Shown: in pieces, positions 1-11,959 of the stretch
Position numbering within the stretch: position 1 is the stretch's first letter
How the letters are laid out: each line of letters begins with the position of its first letter
Assembly: GCA_003339415.1 (NCBI GenBank)
Contig: PDHQ01000092.1
Span: 1-64,000 of the forward strand
DNA from: Ophiocordyceps camponoti-saundersi (nom. inval.)
Lineage: Eukaryota > Ascomycota > Sordariomycetes > Hypocreales > Ophiocordycipitaceae
Direction: 5' to 3'
DNA: 64,000 nucleotides
Notes under the pieces: model-generated
Told to the model about the DNA's origin: nothing
Database searches by the model: none
What the model saw: only the letters and a program-made list of their open reading frames with translations
Translations under genes and position numbers: made by a program

Positions 1-526
1 ATATATAACTATTATATACTTATAATAAATTCTTAAAATACCTATTTTATTTCTATTAATATTTTTATAATAATTATAAAAAAATAGGTAAAATTATAAA
101 AAAAGTAATTTTAAGCTATAATAAGATCTATCTATTTTTTAAAATTATCTTATATTATTATATAATTTATTAACGTTTTTTTCTTCTTAATATGTTTTAA
201 AAATATATTTTAAAAAAGTATTATCTTTAACCTTTTATTAAAAAAGAAGTAAAATAGCTAAAAATATAAAAAAAGTACCATTTAGAAGCGCTTTTAATAA
301 GGTTTTTTTTAAAAATATAAAAAGAAAATTAACGCTAGTAACTAATTTTTTAGTCTTTAGTTAGTTACTAACTAACTAAAGACTAAAAGTAACTAACTAA
401 AATTAGTTACTATAAGGACTTTAGTTAGTTAGGACTTTTTTTAGTCCCTAAAAATAAGGACTTTAGTTAGTTAGTCCGGACTAACTAAAAAAAGACTAAA
501 AAGTCACTGACTAATTTTAAACCCTA
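1..526 (-). mobile_element. hAT-1: terminal part of a hAT transposon, rest outside window
   Basis: The reverse complement matches the first 500 or so bases of the complete hAT element at 43782-51728. It shares the block with aagcgcttttaataagg, the subterminal palindromes and the terminal inverted repeat CTAATTTTAAACCCTA, which ends at 526. The last A stands for the G of an original CCCTG, i.e. the outer CAGGG of a hAT end after RIP. The element therefore enters from the left edge, with its left end (in the orientation of the other copy) at 526. No coding part of this copy is in the window. Confidence 0.85.
335..526. repeat. hAT-1 subterminal palindromic repeats plus TIR
   Basis: Dense inverted copies of short words built on tagttagttactaactaac and tagtcctta/taaggacta, followed by the terminal inverted repeat at 511-526. 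The same arrangement, inverted, is present at 43782-43980, and a shorter version at 51553-51728. Subterminal repeats of this kind are typical binding sites for hAT transposases. Here they can also fold into long hairpins. Confidence 0.8.
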
Positions 527-565
527 ATAATAGATATAAAGGGGTATAGAGAGATAATACTAATA
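527..565 (+). repeat. Element I: remnant of left LTR (3' tip)
   Basis: The last 39 bases before position 566 match 57254-57290, allowing RIP-type transitions, and end in actaata, the RIP form of ACTAACA. The rest of this LTR lies outside the window or on the other side of hAT-1. Confidence 0.45.
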
Positions 566-3173
566 CTTAACTTTTTCTTTTTATAAAAAAAGATAATATA
601 GGAAAAATAGTATTATATAAAAGAAAAAACTTAGTAATTTATAAGATATAAATATATTAAAGAGAAATAGTTATATAATATTAAATAAGTATAATATTAA
701 AAAAAATACAAAAGTAAATAACGCCTTATATACTATTATAAAAAGAGATAGAAAAAATAAGCTACTAGCTAAAAAATAAAAGTCGGATTATTAGATAACT
801 TAATCTATAGCGTAATTTATAAAGGTTTTATAATTAAGGTTCCTAGTAGTTATATTATAAAGGAAAATAAATAGTAATATTACCTCTTATAACTTAGCGT
901 TAAAAATACTAAAAATTATTATAGAAAATCGGATTCTGCCGCGCCTTACCGCTCTAAGCTCTTAGAGGGGTATAAAAACCTCTCCTTCCTCCCTCTTCCT
1001 CCCTCTTTTCTTCTCTTCCTTTCTTCTTTTTCTTTTCTTTAATACCGGTAATAAAAATAATAATAATAACTTTAAATATCTTTAACTAGAGTTATAAAGT
1101 CGTATAATATATCCTAATTATATATATTAATAGATATTAGTTATATAATATACCGCCTTACCTTAATAGCGTTATTAGGAACCGGCCTAGTTTTTAATAG
1201 GTAAAGGTATTATATAATAGCGAGGAGTATTATTAGGTTATATAGTAACTAGCTTTAAATATATATAAAAAAATATCGTAGCTATTATATAATAGGAAAC
1301 TTATTTAAAAATAGAAGGCTAAGATATAATTAGTAGCCTAGCTATTATATAATATTATCTTACGTTTAAATATAATTTAGGACTTAACGCGCGTATTTAT
1401 TATTATTATATAATAATTTTCTTACTTCTTAGCTATTTTAATAAGGAGCCGGGGAGTAATAGCTTTAAAGCTATATACTATTTATATTAGAAATCTTTAT
1501 TTATTTAACATATATTATATAAATAATAATAGCGTATATATAACTTATATATAGCGGTTATATATAATATATTATTCCTTTATATAATAGGCGTTTATAT
1601 TATTAGTAAGCTAATCTAGCTAAGCGATAATATACGCTATAATAATAATTAAGGTAATATTAGCCGATAGCGGTAATAAGGGGATAATATTTATAATAGT
1701 TAGGGGGGCGCCTCTAAATACGGAGAAGTACTTAACTATATCTAATAATAGTAATATTACTAGTCTTTAGACTAGGGAAAATAGGGGGAGGCTAAAAAAA
1801 TAGGTAAGGGCGTTAGATAATAAGGAAAAATAAAATAAATTATAAGGGCGTTTTATTCTTTATTTTAAAAATAAGCGTCAGAGTAAGATAATACCTAGAA
1901 ATAAATAATAATAATCTTTCTATTAGAAAATATATTATAAAAATAAAAGAAACTTAAATAAAAAAATATAATAAGAATATATTAGATAATAAAAAAAATA
2001 AAGAAAGAGAAAAAAAATAAGCGTAAGTTATATATAACTTAGGCAAGTTATTAAACCGCTACTTTAATATATAATTTATAAGAATTTATAAAAAGAAGAG
2101 TCGATAAGGCTAAGTTTAGTCTATTTTTTATATAGGCGTTAGCTAGGTTATTCTTCTTATTAATTTAATAGATCTCCGAGATCTCTTTATATTTATATAA
2201 CTTATAAATAGCTATAATATCGATTATAAGCCGTTTCTTAGTTATTAAGCTAAGCTTTACTAAGTAATTATATAAGAATTTAGAATCTATATATAGAATA
2301 AAAAGTATTAGGGGGCAGCTGAAAGATTATATAATATCTTAAATAATAATATAAAGTAATAGCTTAAGGTTAACTCTATTAACTATATTATATAGTTTAC
2401 TTGCTAGAATACTTTATATAACTTATTTATACTTAGTAAAAGTTTAATAAAGGATATTACTTTATATAATAAATAAGTCTATTAATTAATTCTCTTTGCT
2501 AAGAATAATAAGGGTACTAAGCTATAATATAAAGTTTTTATTATTTATAAAAGACCTATTTATTAAAATAAATAGTTTTATATATATAAGGTTTAAAAGG
2601 TTAAATTATAGCCTTTATTAAGTATTATTAATTTACTATTAAGTATATTTATTAAGTGCTTATAATATTCTAAAAAAAGAGATTAGTTACTTAGGCAGTA
2701 ATAATAAGGTTATATAAAGCTTTTAGCTAGTAAGTTAAAGTAATATACGCGCCGGGGGCCTATTAACTAATAAAATCCTTTAAGGCTATAGCAGCGTTAA
2801 GGTTAATAATTTTAAGTCCGGTAGCTTATCTCTTTTATATAAGGATAATATTATATAATTATTAGGTAATATAGCTGCTATTAAAGTTAATAAAAGCGCT
2901 ATTTATAAGAAACGTTTTAAGCTTTATATAAAACTTTACTTATTTTAATTTTATTTTCTTAAGCGTAAAGAAAAACTAAGATATAAAAAAGAAAATATTA
3001 TTTATTTATAAGCTAGTTATACTAAATATATTTAATTTATCTATAATATAAAAAACATATAAGTTATATAATAAAAGCTTTATAAGTAACTTTATATAAT
3101 AATAGTTAAAGTATATTTTAAACTAATATAAGCTTAATTCTATAAAGCTATATAATAGTTTCTTAATATATAA
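566..3173 (+). pseudogene. Element I internal region, 5' part (no domain recognised)
   Basis: This stretch holds no open frame. At about 970-1045 a TATA-like word (gtataaaaacc) is followed by a long CT-rich run of cctccctctt type, resembling a fungal retroelement promoter and leader on the + strand. The rest is heavily RIPed and I cannot match it to gag or pol. If element I is read correctly, this is where the 5' leader and gag would lie. No tandem repeats or other element ends were seen before the A-1 insertion. Confidence 0.4.
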
Positions 3174-5045
3174 TAATAATAATAAATTATACGCTAATAT
3201 ACCTTATATAGCTTAGAACTATCTTATATATATTCTAAAAGGGGGAAAAACTAAAAAACTCGGAGTAAAACCCTCCCCTTAAGCGTTACCTTAGCTTTAA
3301 GTTAAACCCCGCCTATACCCGGCACTTTATATATTTAATAAGTTAGGTATTAACTAGTAATTTAAAAGCTTATATTTCCCTTAGAGTAGAATCCGCGGTA
3401 ATAAAAGTATATATAAACTAAGTCTAATATAGAGTTTATATAGCTTACTTATCCTCTTAGCTATTATTATCGCTATAAACCGAATCCTTATATTCGATTA
3501 AGGTAGCCTTAATAATTTAATTTATTAAGGCCTTATTAGCGTAGCTTAGGAATATATAAAAGTTTTACTATCTTATAATAAACCTTATAATAGCTAGTTT
3601 TAAAAGATAGCTAAATTATCGCGGCGGAGCCGCGAATAAGTATAGAGTTAAGGTTAAAGGAGGAGGTATTACTATATTTACTTTTTAGCGTTTCCGCCCT
3701 AGCTATTACTAATTTCCGGTTAGCGCTAGAGGAGGAGAAGGAGGGGTAATATATATAAAGTTTTAATTTATAAACCTTTAAGGTTAGGTAATATATATAT
3801 CTTTTACTTAATCTTATACCGCTCTTATTTTAAGGTAAAGTTAACTTTACCCGGGGTAAGACTCTTAATAAAAAAAGTAATAATATAATCTCTTCCTATA
3901 AGCTATAAGGTAAGCAGACTTACTTTTTATATATAAAGTAATAAAGTACTTATTATATTATAGCCTCGTTATATAATATTTAGTAATATATCTAAGTTAG
4001 TAATATTTAAAATATTACTAAGGTTAGACTTTTAGCGTATATAATTTAGCGTTAAAAATCTCCGCTTATATTATTATATTTCTATTATAAATCTAATTTA
4101 TATTCGCTATACTATTAATAATAACTATTAAGGAGCTTTGCTAAGTTTTAGAATAGTATTTTTTTATATATAATTATATTATTAAAACCTTATTTAATAA
4201 CTTAATCTTTTTATAAAAAGCTTCCTTACCGCCTTATTATAAAGCTTACGCTAATACCCTTTTTATAATAAGAGTATAACCTCCGCTAGTTAAGTATACC
4301 TTTTCTCTAAAAATAATATAAAGCTACCTTAGATTAAACTAAAGCTTATAAATAATATCTTAAAATATTATTATAATATCGCTATTAAGTAGTTTCTTTA
4401 TTATAAAAGCTTAGCCTTACTTATAAAATTTATAATTAATAATTATTATAATTACTTTAAGGCCTTAAACTTAAAATAAAATAGCTATAAAATTAAAATA
4501 AATAATAAGCTATTACTTATATTACTTAGAAACCTACTTTCCGATAATTTTCTCCGGCGCTTTAGCTATAATTATAGCTTATATTAAAGAAATTCCGCTC
4601 TCTTTAAAATTATAGAAAAGAGAGGAAACCGCGGCTATAATAGCTAAGAAGATACTATTAACTAATAAAGTTAAAGTAAGGGGGGCACCTCCCTAAACCC
4701 TTTTAGACTCCGCTACTTATTCGATAATTACTTATATAAAGATAAAAATATCTCCCGAAATAATCTTATTAATATTTACTTTAGCTTCTAATAAGGTAAT
4801 AAGTATAGTAAACCCTTAAGTTTAAGATTATTATAATTTAAAATAAAGCTATATTCTAAGTAAAAAATTTTCGCGGTTATAATTAACTTATATAATATTA
4901 CCCTCCCCCTTAAAATTACTTTAAGCGCGGCTAGCTATCGCTACGGAGTAATAAAGGGAGCGGAGTTTACTTATAATATAAAAATAAAAAGTTTATATCT
5001 ACGTTACTATAAGTATAGAGTTTATAAAATATATAAAAGTTATTT
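3174..5045 (-). mobile_element. A-1: 1.87-kb (TTA)n-tailed element
   Basis: Full-length copy of family A, 1872 bp. It is flanked by an 11-bp TSD TTAATATATAA (3163-3173 and 5046-5056). The left end is a taa microsatellite followed by attatacgctaatata; the right end is aaatatataaaag. Read on the - strand, the element starts with cttttatatattt and ends in a (TTA)n tail. Long TSDs plus a simple-sequence tail are characteristic of target-primed retrotransposition. No reverse transcriptase is recognised. RIP is stronger here than in the copy at 41566-43438. Confidence 0.85.
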
Positions 5046-5056
5046 TTAATATATAA

Positions 5057-8000
5057 AAAAGTATAAGGAGGGTATTAATCTTAAAATTCCTTTAATAAGT
5101 AAGTATAAATTATATAATATAGCGAATTAAAAGACTATATATAAGCTTAAGTAATATTTTATAATTCCCTTTATATATTATATAATTTTATTAAGGTTAG
5201 TTTAAGGGTAAAAAGAAGGCGCTATAATATATATAGAATTATAAGTAATTAAGTAAGAATTTTCTCCTTATTATTATTATTATAGCCTTATATAACTAAT
5301 TAAGACTTTTTATATAAATAATTATTTTAATTTTTTACCTTTTATATAAAGCGTATGTTAAAAATCTGCTATATAAGATTAGTAAAAGGGTTATATTATA
5401 TAAATATAAAAACCTTTTAAGTAAATAAAGTGTTAATTTGCTTATAATCTAAAGCTTTAAATAGTTAGCTAAGAGTAATAATAACGCCTTATTATTTAAG
5501 TTATATAGCTAAAGTATAGTTATCCTTCTCCTTAGTTATAATAAAAGCGGTATTATATATATTATATATATCCTTATTTTTAGGGGCTATAATAAGGATT
5601 TCGAATTATACTTTTTTTAGCGTAAATAAAGTTAAGAGAGAGCGGAAATAAGGCTTTACTTATATTATATAAAAGCGTATAGGTTTTAAGGGAAGCTAAA
5701 GTATAATATCTTAACTATTAAAGCTAAAAGTCTAAAAAGGGCCTTATTATTTATCCCTCTCCTGCTAAATAAGAACCTTATTTTATAAGGAAAGGGATTA
5801 AATATTATATAAATTAGGACTATTTTAAATATATAAGGCGTATAAAATATCCGCCTAGGCCTTAATTTATTATACTTATTTTATTACCTTTTAAATCGTA
5901 TAAGTATATATAATAATATTAAAGGAAAGGGGGGAGTTATATAAAATATAAGGGTATATGCTAAAAATAAAAAATATAAGGATAAGGCTATCTAAGCTAG
6001 CTATATTATTTATAGCTTTTATAGCTATTTAAAAAATAGTAGCGTTATTAGTCTTAAGGCTAATATCCTATTATAAAATATTATATACTTAGCGGAGAGG
6101 GGTATATATATATTTAATTTTCCTAATAGCTTAGTATACCTTAATAAGTATTTCCTTATCTATAGTCCTAAGTAGTTTTATATTTATATAAACTTTATAA
6201 AAAAGAAGTTTATTTTAGTATTATAAGAGATAATATCTAGGGGATTTTAATAAGTATAAATTTAATATTTATATAAAGCATTTTAAGTATTTATAGCAAA
6301 TATACTTTATATAAAATATATACTCTAAAAAGAGGTTACTTTATTTATAGCGTATAAGACTAGCTTACCGCTAAGATAAAGAATATTAATAATAAGAGAA
6401 TAGTTAAAATTATAATTATCTTTAATAGAAAATTTAAACCGGCTAAGCTTTATATTATATAATTAGTATTAATAGTAAAAATATCGGATAAATTTAAGTA
6501 ATATTAGCGTAATATTAAAAGGACTAGCTTTTTTTAATAAGTTATATAATTATTAAGTATAGGGGTGCTTAAAATATTAATATAGCTATTATAGTTTTTT
6601 TTAATATAATATAATATAAATTTAATTTATAATATATTATAAGAAATAAATATCTTTATTTTCTAATAATAAAGATTATAATATTATTATATTATATAAT
6701 AATATTCTTTATATTATTATAAAAAGTATAAAAGCAGTTAGTATTTTTAAAGTAAGAAAGAAATAATATAAAAGTATTAAAAATATAGTAAAGAACTTTA
6801 TTAAAAGGGTTTAGTATAATAATAATACTAATTAGCTAAGTTAGTTTTAAAAAGCTTAAATAAATTATATTATTTATTAGAGTCTAGTTTATTATTATTT
6901 AAGGGTATTCTTATATACAGGCCTCTGCTTATAATTTACTTATTATTAAGGTTTATATAGCTTTTATATCTTAGAGTTTACCTTAATATATTATATAATA
7001 TATATTAGAGAGAAGGAATTATTCCGCAGGCACCGCTAAGGACTTAGGGTAATAAATATTATCTTTAGTAAGTTAATATATATAAGCCGCTATTATAAAA
7101 AAGGAAACAGTGTTTTCCCCGCGTATAATTTCCTCTTTAATATTAGAATCCTTATTATTATTATTATACGATTAAAGAAATTAAGAATCCTAGTTATTAA
7201 ATCCTTTATATAATAAAAGAAATATATAAAGTTTATTATTAATAAGGGGTTATTAGTTAGTTTCCTTATAGCTAATAAAGTACTATTTATATATACGCTT
7301 AAGGTTATTTAACTTATAATTTATAAACTAATAACTTTCTTTTTTATATATAAAATACGTTTATATTATATAAGGTTAAAAATATTATCTTTATAAAGAG
7401 TAATATTATATAGTTAATTATTAATAAGGGCGGGAAAAAGAAGGTAAGCTAATATTTATATAATATTTATTATAGTTAATAAAACGCCGATTAATAAAAA
7501 ACTAGCTTAGTATTTAATTAGTAATAATAGTAAGGGAAAAGTAAAAGTAATTAATAAATATTTTATATAAAGTATCTTAAAATATTATAGCTAATTTAAG
7601 TTTAGGGATACCGCGGTAAGCTTATATAATAATAATAAGAAGTTAGTTTTCCCCTTAATAATTAAGGCTAAGAGCGCGTTAAATAAGTTAAAGTTTATTA
7701 AGAAAAGTATTAAGATTATCTATTATACTCTTATTAGGTTATTATTATTATATAATATTAAATAAAAAGGTAGTTTAGTTTATCTAATATAATAAATAGT
7801 TTATATAAGTATTAAAATAAGCGTTTAAAAAGTATAGATTTTATCCTAATACTTATCTAATTTAATAAAATATAAATAATAGTTTTAAGCTTTATTATAT
7901 AAGATATTAGGGAAAATAGCGTAAAATTAATCTTCTATTATACTAATTTATAAGTAATAGTAAAGGAAAATCCGAGCCTTATTAATTAATATATTATATA

Positions 8001-8360
8001 GCCGCTTAATATAATTCTAATCTTTTTACTAACTTTTAAGGAAAGCGGTAACTTTATCTAAAAAGATTATTTTTTTACTACTTATTATATTAGTAATAGA
8101 TAATATACTTATATAATACTTATCGAGGCTTAATTTATTATATCTAAGAAAGACGGAATTAGTATTACCGAAAGTAACTATATATATATTAATATAAGAG
8201 GAGCGATTATCTTATAAGTATAAGTTATATAAAGTAAGGGTTCTGCTAAAATACTCTATTATAACTATATTAAAATATATCTTAACTTAAAGGTTTATAC
8301 TTAATATAAAAGTTATATTATATAATCTAAAAGAGTTAGTTCGAAAAAGGGAGGGTTACT
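5057..8360 (+). pseudogene. Element I internal region, middle part (unknown pol-like relic)
   Basis: About 3.3 kb between A-1 and the left LTR of H with no intact frame. Around 5990-6330 on the + strand there is a stretch in which in-frame stops are sparse and all TAA or TAG, as expected for a RIPed coding sequence. The conceptual product is Tyr/Ile/Lys-rich and shows no motif I can name: no RT aspartate box and no DDE-type integrase. Position within the element would fit pol. The last five bases, ttact (8356-8360), are the TSD of H. Confidence 0.35.
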
Positions 8361-8687
8361 TATTATAGCTAGGATATATTAAGTGAATAATAATATTAGT
8401 ACTATAAATAAAAATTCCAAGTTAAAGAGAAAGGAAAGAAAAGAGGAAAAACTCTCGTAAGCGAAATTTTAGTAAAATATATAAGGGCATATATTAGTAA
8501 AGATAGGAGAGGGCCTAGTAAAATCTAAGTAAGGAAATAATTATATTTTCTAGTAATTTCCCCTTAAGGTCTTTTTATATAATTTTATAATAAGGTTTCT
8601 ATAAGTTATATAATTATAATTAGAAATTCTTAAAAACTATTATAAAATAACTTTAAGGGAAATTCTTATAAATACAAGCGCGTAATA
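8361..8687 (-). repeat. H left LTR (3' LTR in element orientation)
   Basis: 327 bp, ends TATTATAGC...GCGTAATA (RIP forms of TGTTA...TAACA). It matches 55888-56214 along its whole length, with most differences being transitions. Preceded by TSD TTACT. Confidence 0.88.
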
Positions 8688-10889
8688 TTACCCCTTAATA
8701 AAAGTCTTAGTATACTTATTAAAATTAATAATATTTATTATATAAAGGATTATTTAAAAAAATTATAATATTATTCTAATTATTATCTTTATAATAATAA
8801 TTTATAATAGTAGCTTTAATCTAGCGTTAGAGGTTAATAAGAGGGCTAGCGGTAGTTAGGAAGCGGTTATAAAACTCCTTAAGCGATATCGGTATATATT
8901 AAAAATTCTTAGCTAAGTATTATATCTTATCTAAGTCGTAACCCCGCTAGCAAACTTAATATTCTAATTAATAATACTATTTTATAATATAAAACTAAAG
9001 GATTTAGTTAGTTTTTTACTTTAATATATTATTTACCTTTTTTAGTTTAGTAAAGGGTAATTTTTAGCTAAGTAAGGGATTTATAATAGCTTTACGGAGA
9101 TAGTTAATATAAAATAAGTTTATTGATTAATAGCTATCTAATAAGTTAAAAATATAGCTATACCTTTATTCCTTAATAATTATAAAAAAACCTAATTATT
9201 ATATATTAAAGTGTATTATAAGTACGCTTATAAAGAAACCCTTATAGTTAAGGAATACCTTATTACTAACTATAAAGTTTACTAAGTAACGCTTTTTATT
9301 AGCTTATATTTCCTACTTATAGTTAGCTTTCTTAGCTATAGCTTAAGCTTATTATTATATTTTTTATACTTAAATAATAAGTTTACGGGCTATAGTAACT
9401 AGGCTTAAGAAGTTTAAGGAATCTAAGGGACTAGTAATAAAAAAGGGGTTTTATATATTTTTTTAAGTGCGATTATAAATAAAGCTATACTAATTAATAT
9501 ATATTATAAAAAGTTATATATAAAATCTAAAGCGGGAAAAAAGGTATTTTAATTATCTTAATACTTACTTATATAAAATTATAGCTTTTAATTTATATAT
9601 TAGTTAGTTACTTTTACGCTTTCTTATATTTAAGGATAAAAGGCGTTATTATACTAATATTTAAAATTAGTTAGCTAGTTAATTTCTTTAAGGAATCCTA
9701 AGATAAATAGTTTAGCGTTATTAATAATTTATATATTTAATATATTAAAAAGATAAGAAAGGTATTAGAAATAATATCTTATAAGTACCTTAACTATATT
9801 ATTTATCTTACTTAATAATATAACGGTAATCTTACTTAGCTTATAAATAAAAGTTTAAATATAGTTATACTTAAAGTAGTTTTTTAGTATTACGTTTTTA
9901 TTATAAGTAATATATTTTTATATAAAAGTTAGAATAAGTAAGAGGTATAATAAACTTAAGGTCTTATCTTATAATATCTTATTCCTTTAATACTTATAAT
10001 AATTATAGATATATTACTAAATATCTTACTTTATCCTAAGCTAATAATAGCTTTATTTAAGTACTTAAATAGTTTTATTTTATTTATTATAAGCAAAGAT
10101 AGCTAGCTTATATATATTCGAAATTAAAGTAATATAAAGGAAGAATCGCTTCTAGCTATCTTACTTAGGTATTATAAGGAGATTATTATAAAATCCGAGG
10201 TTTTAGCTCGCGTTCTTTTCTTAAATTAGTTATATTAATTCCGCTTCTAATAAGATAAGGTCTTTTATAAAGCGGATAAAGGTAATTATAAGAAGAAAAG
10301 TTAAGGCTTTAAATTTAATATTTTCCGGGGGAATTATTATAAGTATCTTTTCTTCCTTCTTATAAGCTTTTATTATCGGGAGCTTAGCTATCTTTTAGGA
10401 GAGGGTATTAGTAGCTATATTTAGTTAGCCGGGATAATATAGGAAATAAATAGTAAACTAAGTAAGGAAATTAGATTATTAAACCTAATAGATAAAAAGT
10501 AGTTTTTTTATTATAAAATAAACTAAGGCCTTATAGTTTATAATTATATTAAATTTCTAACTAAGTAGTTCTAAGTAAAATTACTTAAAGCTTTATATAA
10601 TAGTAAGGAGTTTCTAGTTTTAGATTAGGTATATATATTAAGCTAAGTTTATTATTTTCGAAAAAAAGCTTATAAGCTTTTAAATCTAATTATCTTAATA
10701 TTATTTAAATATACTAGCGGTAATATTCTAAAAAGCGTTAGTTTTAAGTTAAGTTAGAAGCTTTAAATAAAAGAAAGTAAGTATTAAGGCTTATATAGCT
10801 AGTTTTTTTATCTTATTAAAAGCTTCTTTTTACTCTAGTTTAAGCTTAAAAATAGTATTTTTCTTTAAAAGATAATTTAAGGGCTTAGC
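8688..10889 (-). pseudogene. H internal region, distal part (3' end of element)
   Basis: 2.2 kb between the H LTR and the G insertion, no intact frame on either strand. It should hold the 3' half of H coding sequence on the - strand. I looked for RT, RNase H and integrase signatures and found none convincing. The last part (about 10625-10894) is repeated in inverted orientation at about 60965-61217, differing mostly by transitions, which confirms that it belongs to H. Its final bases are the TSD GGCGG (10890-10894) created by G. Confidence 0.55.
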
Positions 10890-10894
10890 GGCGG

Positions 10895-11730
10895 TGTTAT
10901 AGATTATACTTATAATTACCTAATCTTACTTATATAGCCCTTAATCTAAGCTTCTAATAATAAAAAGATAAGGGGTAATAAAAAAGTAAGGGGTTTTACT
11001 TACTTTAACTAAGTAGTAAGTATTTAAAATAAGAAATTTATAAAGGATAAATAAGTAAAAACTTCTTAAATAAGAAGATCTTATAAGGCAGGGGAAGGTT
11101 ATAGAGCGTAAGCTTTTAAGGTGTAAATTATTTAGATTAAAAGCTTAGAAAAGAAGGAAAGGAAAAACCCTTCGAGGGAAGGAAGCCTTCCTTTTAAAAA
11201 TTTTCTTCTCTAAGAAACTATCTAATTATATAAGCTAGCTAGAATTTTATAGAATATGGTAGAAGCTTTATATTATAAATATATTAGCGAATAAAATAGC
11301 TTTATTTTATTTTATTTACTTTTATTATATTCCTTTTAATTTAAAATTAAATTCTTATTTTAAAATTAACTTTTAATTTTAAATCTACTTAATTTTTAGC
11401 AAATAGAATAGCTTTATTCTATTCTATTATATTTTATTAGCTTCTAAGTTAATAATAAATTATAATAGATAATTTTTTATTTATAATAACTAATATTTCT
11501 TTCTATTTTTAACTATTTTTACCTATTCTTCTTATCTTAAGAATTCTATTCGTTCTTTTTATTAATTCTTATTTTATCTTATTATCCGAGGTTTAGCTAT
11601 AATTTAAATATTAGATACTAGTATTTTTACTTTATTATATAATTATATTATTAGGCGGCTTATATAATAAATACTACTTATATAATTAAAAAAGTACTTT
11701 TAACTAGTAATTATATTTTAAATTATTATA
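10895..11730 (-). repeat. G 3' LTR (left)
   Basis: 836 bp. Begins tgttatag immediately after TSD GGCGG and ends aattattata before the polypurine tract. It matches 51954-52804, differing mainly by transitions plus small indels, including the words aagataaggggtaataaaa and ccttcgag. Confidence 0.92.
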
Positions 11731-11743
11731 CGTTCCCCTTTTT
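11731..11743 (-). promoter_or_regulatory. G polypurine tract
   Basis: On the - strand the 13 bases directly upstream of the 3' LTR read aaaaaggggaacg. A purine run at this exact position is the usual primer for plus-strand synthesis in LTR retrotransposons, and it independently fixes the orientation of G. Confidence 0.75.
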
Positions 11744-11959
11744 ATAATTTAGAACTTTATAAACTTTATTATAGAAGAAAAATATAAAGTATAAATAATA
11801 GTTAGTTTAGTAATTAGTTATTTTTATTCTTTAAGAAAAGAAAGAGTATTTCGAAAAAACTTAATAAGGTAAAAATAATTAATTAGTTTTTTTTATATAT
11901 ATAAGGTCCTTATAGTTTATATTATTTATACTGTTCCCCTTTTTTAAGATTCTTAATTT

